64,000 bases of DNA. Source: Gremmenia infestans. Its lineage: Eukaryota; Ascomycota; Leotiomycetes; Helotiales; Hamatocanthoscyphaceae. A model generated the notes under the pieces. The model searched no databases. It saw only the letters and a list, made by a program, of their open reading frames with translations, and had not been told where the DNA came from. The DNA lies in the NCBI GenBank assembly GCA_032629725.1, contig JAFEVB010000002.1, positions 310,001 through 374,000 of the forward strand. The letters are read 5' to 3'. The stretch's first letter is position 1. Every line of letters starts with the position of its first letter. Positions 11,043 through 22,075 of this stretch are shown piece after piece. The position numbers and the translations under genes were made by a program.

Positions 11043-12964
11043 TTTTGGAATTGCAGTTTTGAAGGATTGCAATGGAATGGGTAGAAAAGCAACAGGGATC
11101 TCCAAATTTGGAAAAGAAAAGAATATTCTTCTAAGAGCAAAGCATTTGAGGAAACAAGGCAAATAATATATGACCTGAAATGGTGTGACTGACAAATAGA
11201 ATCAACATAGAATTATACTTATTAAGAACATTGTACTTGCCTTTCTGGACTGTGTCCCGGTAGCTTGAGCAGCCGATACAGTCCAAGGAGTGTCCTACAA
11301 GCCAATGAAGAGCGATAGTATATATTCAGCTGGTATTCATAGAAGACGGAATGTCGGGAAACCCTATTGCATGCATATGCATGCTTGTCGTGGGGCGTTT
11401 CCGCATCCGCAAACGTGAATCCCATGTTCTGCTCATTTATCCAAGCTGGTAGAGCCTCGGAGAGTGATATGCAGTGCAATCTTATGTATTGATTCTGCAC
11501 GCGTGCCGTGCGTAGGGGAGCTGCGGGACGGGGCGAGGAACGGCGAAGCCTACGAACGCATAGATCTCCGCGAAGACGTTGCAATGAGGCTTATGTGAGT
11601 TGACTAGGGGTTCTTGATACCACGGTGAAGTTGACGTCGAACATAAGCATGATTGCAGATAGTCGGTCAATAGTCCGCTTAGACGAAGCGTGTCGGGAAG
11701 GTAGATAATAGAAAGAAACCAGGGAATCTAGGAATAATGCATTAGCACGAGCCTTCTTAATATATTCTTCCAATTTGCTCGGTGGCGAGTCAAACAGGAC
11801 TTGGTCCCGATGGATAGCTCTTTGAGAGAACCCGAGCAGAAACGCCTCTTGTGCAAGCCGCATCTTAAGATAAGGTCCAAACAGGAAGGCAGAAAACGTT
11901 TCAATAGATACATACCTAGGTACCAAAGCGGAGCCTGTCGCACATGTGATTGCTGCCAACAACAAAGACTCATACTCATAGCAGTTGTCGTCACTGGGGC
12001 TGCATCGCCTTCTCGAAGATGAGGATAAAACATGTCGCCAATGTTGTGATGCCCCGGGCCCGGGCCCCCGGGATTAACTGCTTCCGTCAGCCGTACTCGA
12101 GTAACATACGATCACCCACCAAGACTCTTCATGCTGGCGGACACACCACACTTTCGTATACTTACCTAGATATATGCTATTATTATCTTATTCTAGCGTC
12201 AAGATATAACTCAATTATCCACCGAGACCTTTTATGCCAACAATGTGGTCTTGAAATCAAGGTCACGTGACGTAAGTAATAAAAAACATCCTATCCTAGC
12301 TCTCCATATAGAATCCGGTATCAACTCCTATAGTGGTTTACAGCCGTATTCATAGAAAGAATAAGCCTTGCTGTGGATAAAAAAGCGGCAGCAAGTTATA
12401 ATGCACCAGGTAGCATAGCACTTTATCAAAAGTCGATAAGAGTAAATGCCGATTTTTATGTCCTGCGAACACAAGGGTTTATCACTGGCGGTCTTTTTAT
12501 AGAGAAGGCCGTAAAACACTATAGGAGTTGAACCCAGAATGATTGATCACTGACTACAATGTTATTACTCATTGAGTCTATCAAGTCAAGCCCCGGAGGT
12601 CAAAATTCATCAACCTCACCAATAGATGTCTGTGACTAGTCGTAAGTAATAGACACTGAGTTTAAAGAAGGAATGCTCCACTGTCTTCTTCTACCGCCTC
12701 AAGTACAGCAACCTCCGTTCTACAGCACAGGTCAGGGTTACCGGATTAGGAAAGTGGGGCCTTATGTCAGCACTCATTGCCCCGTGTCCCGCGATATCGA
12801 ATTATGATCGTGGACGCGGCTGCCTATCAGGCGTGTAGTTTTTCTGGTACAAAGCTCGGTTTCCATAGAGTCTTAACCATCGTCTCGTCGTTTATCAAAA
12901 GTCCTCGGATTTGTCCAATAGCACCCGCATCTTAAGAAAGAGGTCGCCAAAGCGCATCACAGCT
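11043..12964. other. Intergenic region with unassigned ORF and hairpin element
   Basis: About 1.9 kb. A minus-strand ORF at 11591-11965 (about 120 codons, continuing open upstream without an ATG) has a protein-like composition, but I recognise no domain and found no convincing exon partners, so it is not called as a gene. A GC-rich palindromic run (CCCGGGCCCGGGCCCCCGGG) lies at about 12055-12074. The inverted-repeat element at 12321-12531 is listed separately. The promoters of the galactose oxidase (left) and the serine hydrolase (right) must be here. Confidence 0.45.
12321..12531. mobile_element. Hairpin-type MITE, about 211 bp
   Basis: The left end TCAACTCCTATAGTGGTTTA and the reverse complement of the right end (TCAACTCCTATAGTGTTTTA) are nearly identical. 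Weaker complementarity continues inward, with GATAAAAAAGCGGCA facing CATAAAAATCGGCAT. The whole element could therefore fold into one imperfect hairpin. It has no ORF. Size and structure fit a foldback MITE. Flanks (GGTA left, ACCC right) give no clear target duplication. Confidence 0.75.
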
Positions 12965-14299
12965 ATGGGCGCATTCGAGGAGAAAGTAAAGAAAATGTGT
13001 GCCGATCGAGAGCTTCCAGGTGTCATACTTCTTGCCCGTGATAATGGAGGTATTCTCTCTTCTTCCACTTAATAAAAACATCTAGCTGACTTTCCCTCGG
13101 GACACTTCCAGTACACAGAGACCTTTGGTCACATGACACCTACAGAGCCAATGCATTTGGACGCTACCTTCTGGCTGGCATCATGCACCAAACTCCTTAC
13201 TACCATTGCTATCCTGCAATGTGTTGAGAGTGGTCAAATTAAACTCGATGATGATGTCTCATCTGTTTTAACGGAATTGAAAGACATTGAAATTCTCACG
13301 GGCTTTCAAGACGGAACAGATACGCCGATCCTAAAGAAAGCAGAGAATAAAATTACTTTGAGGTATCAAACCAAGCACTCTCAATTTTCTCCAGGATTTG
13401 GCTGATCATGTAGGCATCTCCTCACACATTCAGCCGGTTTCGGATACGACCATGATGGGAGGTATCAACGCTGGAGCGCCTCGCGCATTGCGCTTGGGCA
13501 AGAAGAGGATAAATCCATGATGGGGACCATTACCAAACCACTGCTCTTCGAGCCAGGAACGAGCTGGGAGTACGGATATAGTCTTGAATGGGTGGGCGTA
13601 CTTGTTATGAGACTCAGCGCCATGTCGCTCGAGGAGTACATGCAAAAACACATTTGGCATCCACTGGGCATTCAAAATATAACTTTCCACTCGGGAAAGA
13701 AGCCCTTTGTCAAGAAAAATCTTGTTAAGATGAGTCGCCGAGTAGGAAACCCAACTTTTGGACTTCCTATTCGTAATGAAGAGAAGGTCGAATGGCTCGA
13801 CGAATCTTTCTCCAACACGACACCAGATGAATATGGAGGTGGAGGACTAACTGGTTCTGCAACCGATTTCATGAAAATTCTTCGGTCAATTGGTAGCAAC
13901 GATGGAAAGCTATTGGCGTCAGCGGCTATTGACGAGATGTTTACTCCGCAGTTAACTGGTACTGCTGCGAAGACATACCAAGACGATATTGGACTCCCTT
14001 TTATGCAAGAGCAGTTTGCAAGCCACAAAGCGGGCACAAAGGTCAATTGGGGACTGGGGGGCATGATGGTATTGGAAGACGAAGACACGGGAAGAACAAG
14101 CGGGACATTGAGCTGGAGTGGCATGCCCAACCTGCTATGGTCGATCGATAGGAACGCAGGCTTGAATCTGTTATACGCCAGCAATATTTTACCCTGTGGC
14201 GATTTTAAGTCGGGTGACGTGCAGAGGTGGTTCGAGAAGAAAATGTATATGCGCTTTCAAGAATCTGGTTGGTTTGCACAAGAATGGAAAGGGACTTAG
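12965..14299 (+). CDS. Beta-lactamase-fold serine hydrolase (class C / LovD-EstB type)
   Basis: Three exons (12965-13049, 13086-13362, 13414-14299) give 415 residues, the normal length. The nucleophile motif SxxK is S61-C-T-K64 (LASCTKLLT). The family block HLLTHSAGFGYD follows, the Tyr of the catalytic triad lies in WEYGYSLEW, and the late GGLTGSATDF, NWGLGG and SWSGM blocks complete the fold. Fungal members include esterases and the acyltransferase LovD; the substrate is unknown. The first intron is only 36 nt if the acceptor at 13085 is used. The better-looking acceptor at 13111 breaks the frame. So either the intron is unusually short or the 5' end is mis-modelled. The second intron (51 nt) is ordinary. 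Confidence 0.85.
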
Positions 14300-14427
14300 A
14301 ACCTGGAGCTTAAGAACTTGTTATTCCGCCAGCTTTTCCTTATTGCAACACGCCATAGAAGAATAGAAGAATAGAAGACAATGCGATGTGTATATTATCT
14401 GGTTTTGAGATGTAATTTATAGACTCT

Positions 14428-14718
14428 TTACTCTATTTCGACCACACCCCCAATAATCAAGTTGTGTACTTGAAAGAAATATTCTCCTTGTCCGTCATCA
14501 ATCCAATCCATATCTCCCCGGTTCTCACTGATTTCACCAGCCCTCCTCTTATTACTCACATGGCAAACGGCTCCATAGCCGAGTATACAGAATATCGCAA
14601 CACAATAGCACACAATCATAGTAACCTTCCCTCCAATATACGCCGGCGCCTGATACGCAAGGAACGTCTGCGGGGCAATGTTCGCTTGGTAGATAGACAC
14701 AAGTGTTACGTACGGTGC
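14428..14718 (-). pseudogene. C-terminal remnant of an MFS transporter (allantoate permease-like)
   Basis: On the minus strand the reading PYVTLVSIYQANIAP...APAYIGGKVTM continues into a hydrophobic helix (IVCYCVAIFCILGYGAV) and a charged tail (SNKRRAGEI ... MDWIDDG...EYFFQV). This is the pattern of the last transmembrane helix and cytoplasmic tail of Dal5/allantoate-permease-type MFS proteins. Nothing of the preceding 11 helices exists: beyond about 14718-14730 the DNA instead encodes an aldolase on the other strand. It is therefore a truncated fragment left by a rearrangement. The splice-like TAG at its upstream edge suggests the break lies at or near an old intron. Confidence 0.7.
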
Positions 14719-14730
14719 CTAGTACTTCCC

Positions 14731-15722
14731 TGATCGTCACCGGTCGCGCTGCCCTTGATGAGATCAACTCGGATACGGTCCCAATCGTTGCAGGAATTGG
14801 CGCAGCCAGCACCCGCGAGTCAATCCAACTAGCCAAAGATGCTGCAGCGGCAGGTGCAGACTTTGCGGTTGCTATACCGCCGGGATACTATGCCGGCCCT
14901 TTGATTGCAGAAAACATGACCGCCTTGAGAACGTATTTTCTTGATATTGCGGAAGCATCTCCCATTCCAGTGTAAGTGATTTTACACGGTCTTGTCGCTA
15001 GCACGTGCTGTAGCTGATGATGATATAAAGGAATGATGTATAACTTCCCCGGTGTCTCGGGAGGTATCGACATGAACAGCGGTTTTATCATCGATATCAC
15101 AAAGTTAGCACCAAACATCTGCGGCGTGAGGCTCACGTGTGGAGCGGTTGGCAAACTCACCCGGATAACAGCTTCGGTAAACGAGCCATCGTTTCAGAAG
15201 CAGTACCCAGGAAAGGTCGAGACAGCTCCGTTTTTGGTAATCGATGGCTTTATTGACTTTCTTCTGCCTTCGATGGCTTCTGGGTCTTCTGGCGCCATTA
15301 CTGGACTTGCGAATTTTGCTCCGGTAGGTCCTGAAAGAAGGGAACGGCGACTTGGAGGCTAATGAAAGTGGCAGAGAACATGCGTAAAGCTTTGGGAATT
15401 GTGTCAAGCAGCGCCAGGAACAGGATCCTATGCTGAGGCACAGAAGGTTCAAAACTTAATTGCGAATGCTGATGGTGTTGCAATCAAGATTGGGGTAAGT
15501 CTTTTTCGTATATTAGCCCAGAATCTAAAAGACGCTGACATTTAATCTATATAGATTGCGGGGATGAAAATGTTGCTCAACCGTTTGTTTGGCTACGGGA
15601 ACAACCCTAGACGGCCCCTGATGCCAATGTCTGCAGAGAAAGAAGATGCGGTAATGGCGCATAAGTTGGTGAGACAACTTATGGTGTTTGAGGCCGAGCT
15701 AGAAGCCAAAGTAAAACAATAG
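14731..15722 (+). pseudogene. Broken DapA/HOGA-type aldolase (dihydrodipicolinate synthase family)
   Basis: The segments align in order to a fungal DapA-type aldolase: RAALDEINSDTVPIVAGIGAAS, ADFAVAIPPGYYAG, MMYNFPGVSGGID, GVRLTCGAVGKL, ASGSSGAITGLANFAP, then C-terminal exons 15375-15494 and 15555-15722 ending at a TAG. Introns at 15324-15374 and 15495-15554 are normal. Four defects are seen. The first roughly 55 residues (the TNGE part) are missing at the junction with the MFS fragment. The intron after 14973 cannot be spliced in frame to MMYNFPG, because every usable acceptor gives a shift or stop. The Schiff-base lysine of GVKLTCG is Arg (GVRLTCG). No start codon is evident. It is best read as non-functional. 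Confidence 0.8.
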
Positions 15723-16053
15723 ATCACTGTATTTTGAAATTATTGAATAGAAATTATACAGCTAGATGCAAATTGAAGTTATATCGCAACAGTTTAGTTC
15801 TATGAGCTATTAAACACAAAACTGATCAAAAAGTCCTTTATGACTGAGCTTCAAAGCAGGCATAACCCCCTTTTTGGCCGCGGAATTCAGGGACGATAAT
15901 TGCAAATGGGCGATTGGAACATTAGAAACAGCAACATCGTACTTTTGTTTATACAAGATATGAGGTAGATTGCAATTGCTTTTCAACTTGGCAAAATAGG
16001 AAGATGTTAAAGTCAGATGCAAGAGTCTCTAAAAAAGATGCACGCTCAAAAGT
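15723..16053. other. Intergenic, convergent 3' ends
   Basis: 331 bp between the stops of two converging broken genes. Nothing recognisable. Confidence 0.5.
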
Positions 16054-17149
16054 CTAGCACAGACCAAGCATTTCACGGTCCTCCTCAAGGCTGCATCCAT
16101 CATCATCATCCTCATCGACCTTGCTAGGAATTGGAACATTCGCCAGCGATGTCAGGCGAAAGGCGTGTCGTCTCGACCCAGCCGGGTAATCCAAAGTCTG
16201 GCTGTGTTGACATGACCTCTGGTCCCAGACTACTACCGGTCCTGGCTCATATCTCACACGACAAGCGAAGTCATGTCCACCCCTGATATGATCAAACAGA
16301 AATTTAAGCATCATATCCGACCCTTCGTCGTCAAACCCCACGATGTTTCTTGTGTATGAGGAATTCACAAACAGATTCTTGGTGCCTGTCACCGGATGAA
16401 CTGTGACAACTGGATGAACAGAGCGTGTGATTGGACGACGAACAACGCTCCTGTCTTTGTTATCGCTGATCTCCCGACTGATCTGCGCATCTGTTGAATG
16501 AACAGCAGTCAGTCCCTCGAGCCTGGCACCGAGTTTTGGCAACAGCCTAGAGAAGGTACGGGAAGTGCTGGAGAATATAGTGTCACCGCCGACTCCGGGT
16601 GGCGATTCCAGAACAGCAAAGAAGGTCATTCCAGGTGGTTGCGCTTAAATCGCAGATCCTCAGTAGAGTCAAAAACAATGACAAATTCCGTTGGTCCCTT
16701 CTCGGCGTGTGGCATCTAGCCATGGACGTGCAATGGGCCGAAATGCCCAGCAATGTTCTTCTGCGCCTCGAAATCAGAGTTCAAGAACTCCTCTTGGTTG
16801 CGAAAAACTACACAACCCCGTTCGGCCGTGAGCAGAGCAAGCTCATCAAGAGCTTCCGAGCTCAGTTCGTTGAGCCTGACCCCGTACAATTCCGTTCCAA
16901 CGTGAGGACTTAGATCCGCAGTTTTGGTTGCACCGGCAAGCAGATTTCCCCCTAAGGGGTTTGCACGATAACCCGGATCGACGTGCTTAAACGCTCCAAC
17001 CATCTCGACTTTCTCGAGAGGATCATAATGAGCTATTGGCTTGTTAGCGTGTGTTTAATAAGGTGGTTTCCGGGAAACTTACGCAGATAATCTGGGAAAA
17101 GAGGACCTGCCTTTGAGGTAACCTCAGGACTTTCAATGGTGCTTGGCAT
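16054..17149 (-). pseudogene. Broken TauD/TfdA-type 2OG dioxygenase
   Basis: Exon 1 (17149-17083) splices cleanly to 17032 and reads through ADLSPHVGTELYGVRL, CVVFRNQEEF and HFGPLHVHG. There the frame meets TAG where relatives have Trp (HGW-MPHAEKGP), consistent with TGG to TAG. The same frame continues after the stop (MPHAEKGPTEFVIVFDSTEDLRF). It then jumps directly to QPPGMTFFAVLESPPGVGGD in another frame. The roughly 20-25 residues that normally lie between, which include the iron-binding HxD (WHxD), are gone. The distal half, with CQHSQTLDYPAGSRRHAFRLT (second His and Arg), is intact to the stop. No intron signals can repair either lesion. Relatives degrade taurine, sulfonates or herbicide-like acids. 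Confidence 0.85.
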
Positions 17150-19337
17150 TTTGATTAATTGAAGACTTGTTGGTATTGGTATCGCAGACTGTAAACTTGA
17201 AAGATGTAACTTGTCATTTGCAGCTATCGTCAGATCCCGAATTCGGTGAGGATCGGATGAGTCGGGATGACTTCCCGATCGCTACCCCACTCTTTGGGCC
17301 AACCCTTACAATATCTTCAAGGTGGGTGTCAGATGTGATTCGATTTCGGAGAGACTCCGAAGGTGCTTGGCTTGTACCTCTGCTTATATTGTGACAATAA
17401 GCTGACGGAGATGGAGGGATCAATTTCAGCACCGACACCAATTAGTCCATGATCGGCCAACGTCGCTCACTTCACCCGCGTTGGCTATTGGGAAATACTC
17501 ACCATAGTTCCAAAGTAAACACAGGACTAGAGCCAGTCTGCTGTGTTTGCCACACGAGTACTACTCTTCGAGATAATATCTACTGCTGCGATACGCGATG
17601 GCACTCGCCCAGCTTTTGCCTCCACTCGGTTTTCAGAGCAGGTATTTTCTAGACTATATTGAAATTTTCAGATTGTGAGATGATACCTATAAGATTCGTC
17701 CAGTTAACCAACCAATGCTCCTAGCTCGTTGGACGAAGATGCATCAACGATGACTGGAAATACTTTGGCTTGAACCACAGCACAGAAATCCGCATCGTCA
17801 ACTGAGTATGCCATGATTCAAAGACAACCTCTTCGCCCAGCTCTAGTGGTACTATCAATGTTAGCCAAGCCCCAGACCATCTTCTTAGGCAGCATAGATT
17901 ACTCACTAATGTGGGAAGGGTCTGTCATTAACTGGGAAATCACGTCTAGCAGATACACAGTGTCTCTGCTTGAATGGATTCGAGCAATCCTTTTGTAACT
18001 TGTGTTGAATTGAGCCTTGAGACGTGCCCCTCTTCAAATTAACCTCTGTCTGCGGGACGATGTTTCCTAATCTTTCGAATAGTGTAGTTGGGAGATGTGC
18101 TATAGATTCCCAAGTGTTCTTCAAGTAACAATGCAAAACGCGATGATACGAGCACTTAATGCATTGAGGGCATATCTCAGGATACTCGCTCGCTAAAAAC
18201 CTGGCGATTGCTGGCTTGTCTCTTGTTTACAATGGAAATGAAATGCGAGCGGCTGGTGATAGGGTTTTCGGGATGCAGGCATCCCGAATGATCTCCATAG
18301 TTATTCGCTTTCCTAAGGATTGGGATACCGCCGAGGATTGTGGTCTGTTTGGTCTTCCTCATAAGCAGTTTATAAATACCATCTGCAGTTGAACCTGTAG
18401 ACGCCATCATAGCTTGAAGAGTAGAATATCATGTCCTAAAGCTGCTTGAGTAGTGAGAAAATACTCGGAAAGAAATTCATGCTCCAGGAAGGTTTTACAT
18501 ACAAATCATTCAATAGAAAAACTCTTCGGCTGGGTGCGGATAGATCATTTAAAAAATCGTGAACCGCAATGGGCAGGTGTATTCCAATTTCCGGAGGCAA
18601 CCTAGAGAGATCCTCCCTCTATTCTGCTGCCAAAATAGCTGGACAAGATTGTATAAATGCATATATACTTGACTGCATTTTGATCCGTAAGACTTTACGG
18701 AAGTGTAGGGCGATTTTCTGATGCGGCATGCATATAAAGAGCCTGTGGCACTCGTACGAGAAAAAGAAAGGGGTCTCGCACTGGCCCCCGCCAACCTAAA
18801 ATAACACCAGGTGCGGCCTAGGCGGCGGTAGAAAGTTCTGCTACTGAACTACTCCAGTAATCTCCCTTTCACTTTACTGCGCGCTGCTTTCACATATGAC
18901 TGACTTACTCTCTCCCTAAATTTCAATCGCCTCCATTTTCTCGTTGCCAGACTTTGGGAGAAATTTGTACCAGGATCCCGGCCTCGTCGACACAATCAAC
19001 AGCGTTCAGTGCTCGCCTGTCTACTCCGTGGAGCGCAAGATTAGAAGCTATTCTAGTCTGGTGTTTTCTATGACGAGTTTTATAGTGATAACCAAGAGAT
19101 CTGCTGGATTCGAGTACTCCCCCTAGCCACTTGAATGGACAAACATGGTGTGCACTGTTCAAAGGGTATTATAAATAACCTTAAGGGAATCCTTTGGCGC
19201 CGCACGGCGTACTTAGAATAGTGCAGCAGTACGTACAACGCGTCATGTATAGGTAAACATCTCTAATTATGACTTTTGGCTTTTTTCAATCTGTTTATTT
19301 TACCAAGTACTACTGTCCACTATTTTTCAAACATATC
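17150..19337. other. Gene-free stretch
   Basis: About 2.2 kb. I checked both strands and found only short ORFs without family resemblance or splice partners. It contains the 5' flank of the broken TauD gene and the promoter of the SDR gene. Confidence 0.55.
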
Positions 19338-20562
19338 ATGAGTGTGTCACCGCCCATTGAATCCGCTCTCGTTGTTGGGGGCTGCGGCGTACTTGGTCGT
19401 CGTATGGTCACCGAGTTGTTGAAGCTCGACCCCTCGCCCAAAATCGCGGTTTTTGATTTGCGGACATCTCAAAACCGCGTTCAGTCTCCGTCCGTCGAGT
19501 ATCACGATGTAGACATAACGGACGAGGAAGCAGTCCGCGCTGCTCTTCGCACGGTCAAGCCTCAAGTTATCTTCCACACAGCTTCGCCCCCAGCGGGGCT
19601 CTTGGATCTTGATCTATACTTGAAAGTGAACGTCGAGGGAACTCGCAATCTCTTGGATGGTGCAAAGGCAGGCCAGTTCTTCTATTGCGCATGTCGAGAT
19701 TTCGAACAGATTTCTCTTAGTTTTCCGGATTTCTCCATGAATCAATCTGTCTCTAAACGCCCTGACTCTGATTGCTCAATTTTGGTGTGAAATATGAATG
19801 AAACCATGCTAAGAGTATATGTAGCAAGCAGGAACGAAAGCCTTTTTGTACACATCAAGCGCCTCCGTCGTCCACGACGCCATCAGCGACTTGGTCGAAG
19901 CAGACGAAACTCTACCGCTCGTGTACCTCCCACAACAAAAGGAGGTTTACTCCCACACCAAGGCATTGGCAGATCAGCTAGTACTCGATGCGAACAGCAC
20001 ATGTGGAATGCTAACAGCATCAATCCGACCTTCAGCAATATTTGGCGAAGACGAAGGCACCGCAAAAGGCCTCGCCGAGAGGGCTGCGGCTGGAAAGCTG
20101 AAAGTCCAAATTGGTACTGGGAAGAACCTCTACGATTTTACCTACATCGAGAATGTTATATACGCACATATCTTGGCTGCTCGGTGTTTACTGGAAAACA
20201 AGGAGGGTGCTGCTGGGGAGGGATTCATCATAACCAACGACGAGCATGTCCCCTTTTGGGAATTTGCACGAGCAGTTGGAGATGCCGCAGGATATCCTAC
20301 CAACATAACAGACGTTCGGACCATACCCAGATGGGCCGGGCTCATGATGGCGGTACTTGTAGAATGGATAGTTTGGCTCACCTCTTTCGGTCGCAAGAAA
20401 TCGCACATAAACACAGTTGGCATCAGATATAGTTGCATGACGAGGACATATCGGATTGATAAGGCGAAGAGGATTCTGGAATACAGACCTCTTGTCACTT
20501 TGCAGGAAGGAATCCTCCGGAGCGGGAAGTCTTTCATTACTCAATCGAAGAAAACAGAGTGA
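19338..20562 (+). CDS. NAD(P)-dependent epimerase / 3-beta-hydroxysteroid dehydrogenase-like SDR
   Basis: Two exons (19338-19671, 19832-20562) give 354 residues. The Rossmann motif GGCGVLGRR is at about residues 13-21, followed by an acidic strand (AVFDLR), YHDVDITDEEAV, VIFHTASPP, FLYTSSAS and the catalytic YSHTK (YxxxK). The C-terminal half (FTYIENVIYAHILAA, WLTSFGRKKSHI) resembles ERG26-type sterol-4-alpha-carboxylate 3-dehydrogenases and fungal paralogues. The intron joins ...GAKAG to TKAFLYTSSAS only if the donor is GC (CAG|GCCAGT at 19672) with a CAG acceptor at 19831. A GT donor at 19659 (D|GTGCAA) also keeps frame but deletes conserved residues. True substrate unknown. It may work with the neighbouring ring-cleavage dioxygenase, but that is guesswork. 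Confidence 0.82.
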
Positions 20563-20869
20563 TGGGCATCGTTTTCACTGTATTGCTTGATGTTTATGGA
20601 TCAAGGGAACGTGGGGTCTCTATTCCCTTTATCTGCGGACAATGCTATGGCAGCGAGATTTATAGGTGAATGGCAAGCTGTTCATCCCATAAGAACTGCA
20701 CATGTATATTACTTGGTAAACCTTTCCCCGGAGCGAAATAAAATAACGATTTTCCAAATACATAGTCCCGTCATAACAGTAAAGGTCACAATCCACGTTG
20801 AGAGCCGGAGAAAAATCGACGAATTTGGAAGGAAGCAAGGCGGGTGTATTCATATACGTGGGTTATGGC
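20563..20869. other. Intergenic, convergent 3' ends
   Basis: 307 bp between the SDR stop and the LigB-family stop. It probably holds both 3' UTRs. Nothing else is seen. Confidence 0.5.
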
Positions 20870-21783
20870 TCAAACACCAACACTCTTGGGCCACGATCCA
20901 AGAGTGAACTGCGCATTGCACATGTTCTGCATTTCCCAATCCTCAGCACCCATCACGGCTTTCGTTCCTTCGTCTTCTTTCCTTCCAGCAGCCCCCGCAA
21001 TAAAACAAGCTGGAATAAAGTGATCATCAGTCCCATGCGCATCTCGATAGCTCGGCAGCTTCATCAGCAAGCTAATGGCTCTCCTCAGAGCTGGACCCGA
21101 ATTATGTATCATGGCATCCTCAAACTCCTGCCTGAAATCCATTAATGCTGCTTCTGGGGGATTTTCCAAGGCGAAGTTATCACGATAACGCAGCATCTGA
21201 CCCCAGTTGTTGCGGTAGAGGTTGTGGACAGCACCTCCTGTGCCGATCAACAGTACTTTGTCTTCCTCTTTCCTCAAACTCGACAGAGCGTCTCCGACTT
21301 TGATGTGGTAGTGAGGGTCATATCGGGCGTTGGTACTAATGAGAGTAGTTGGAGGACAGCCACTGGGAAACATCCTAATGAGAATGAGGTAAGTGTCGTG
21401 AATCCAGTCGAAGGTGGTGTTCTTCTTGGCGTTGAAGCCAGCGGTCTTTAGGAGTTCCAGACATCTGTCTGCCATGGGGAGATCTGGGTTCAATTCATAG
21501 TCTGCGTATTTTGATGGATGAACATAGGCAACAGGAGATTTATCGGGCTTGGGATTGGCAGCAACTTGGATCTCGTCGCCAAGAGCTGCCCAGTGCGCTC
21601 CCTATTTCAAATCAGAGACAATTAGAGGCATCTTGAAGTGGCTCTTACCATCATAACAACATGCTTGATACCATTAGCAAGAGCTTCATCACCGCATTTC
21701 TTCCAGTAAGTTGCTGATTCCGACTCCTCGCCCAACATCATAGTCGAGCCATGTGAGAAAAAATGCACGGGCGTGGGAGCCAT
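20870..21783 (-). CDS. LigB-family extradiol ring-cleavage dioxygenase (DOPA-dioxygenase-like)
   Basis: Two exons (21783-21649, 21601-20870; 47-bp GT-AG intron between MM and GAHWA) give 288 residues. Family marks are PVHFFSHGSTMML (first metal His), KHVVMM-GAHWAA (second His region), LIGTGGAVHNLYRN (a conserved His near residue 175), and a late HFIPACFIAGAAG. These match class III extradiol dioxygenases of the LigB/4,5-DOPA dioxygenase group, single-subunit Fe or Zn proteins that open catechol rings. The start is the Met opening the conserved APTPVHF. It is transcribed divergently from the C2H2/Zn2Cys6 regulator with 292 bp between starts, so that protein may regulate it. Confidence 0.9.
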
Positions 21784-22075
21784 GATACAGTCCCGAACTT
21801 ATTACTGACAGCGAAATTGGACGGCTATTGAAAGGTACTTGTGCATTGAAGGGTCACAGTCATTACATTACAATACGCCTCTACCTTTTGATTCGAAACG
21901 TTAGAGTTCAGGGTTTAGAGAAGCTTCTCGGCCCCTCTCGGCTGCATCGTCGATCGTCCAGGACCAACTTATTTAAGATTCCCGCCCCCCCACCTCCACA
22001 TTGTTCCTTTCCCCGCCTCCCAACTTCCATACTCCTATTACATTGAAACCTCTTTCCATCTCTAAATTCAGCCGA
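21784..22075. promoter_or_regulatory. Divergent promoter, LigB dioxygenase / zinc-finger regulator
   Basis: 292 bp lie between the two start codons. The right part has CT-rich tracts (CCCCCCCACCTCC near 21987-21999, then TTCCTTTCCCCGCC) of the kind found at fungal transcription starts. No operator is confirmed. Confidence 0.55.

Noticed and set aside
11591..11965. Minus-strand ORF of about 120 codons
   Set aside because: Protein-like composition but no known domain, no ATG for the open part, and no convincing splice partners. Kept as unassigned.
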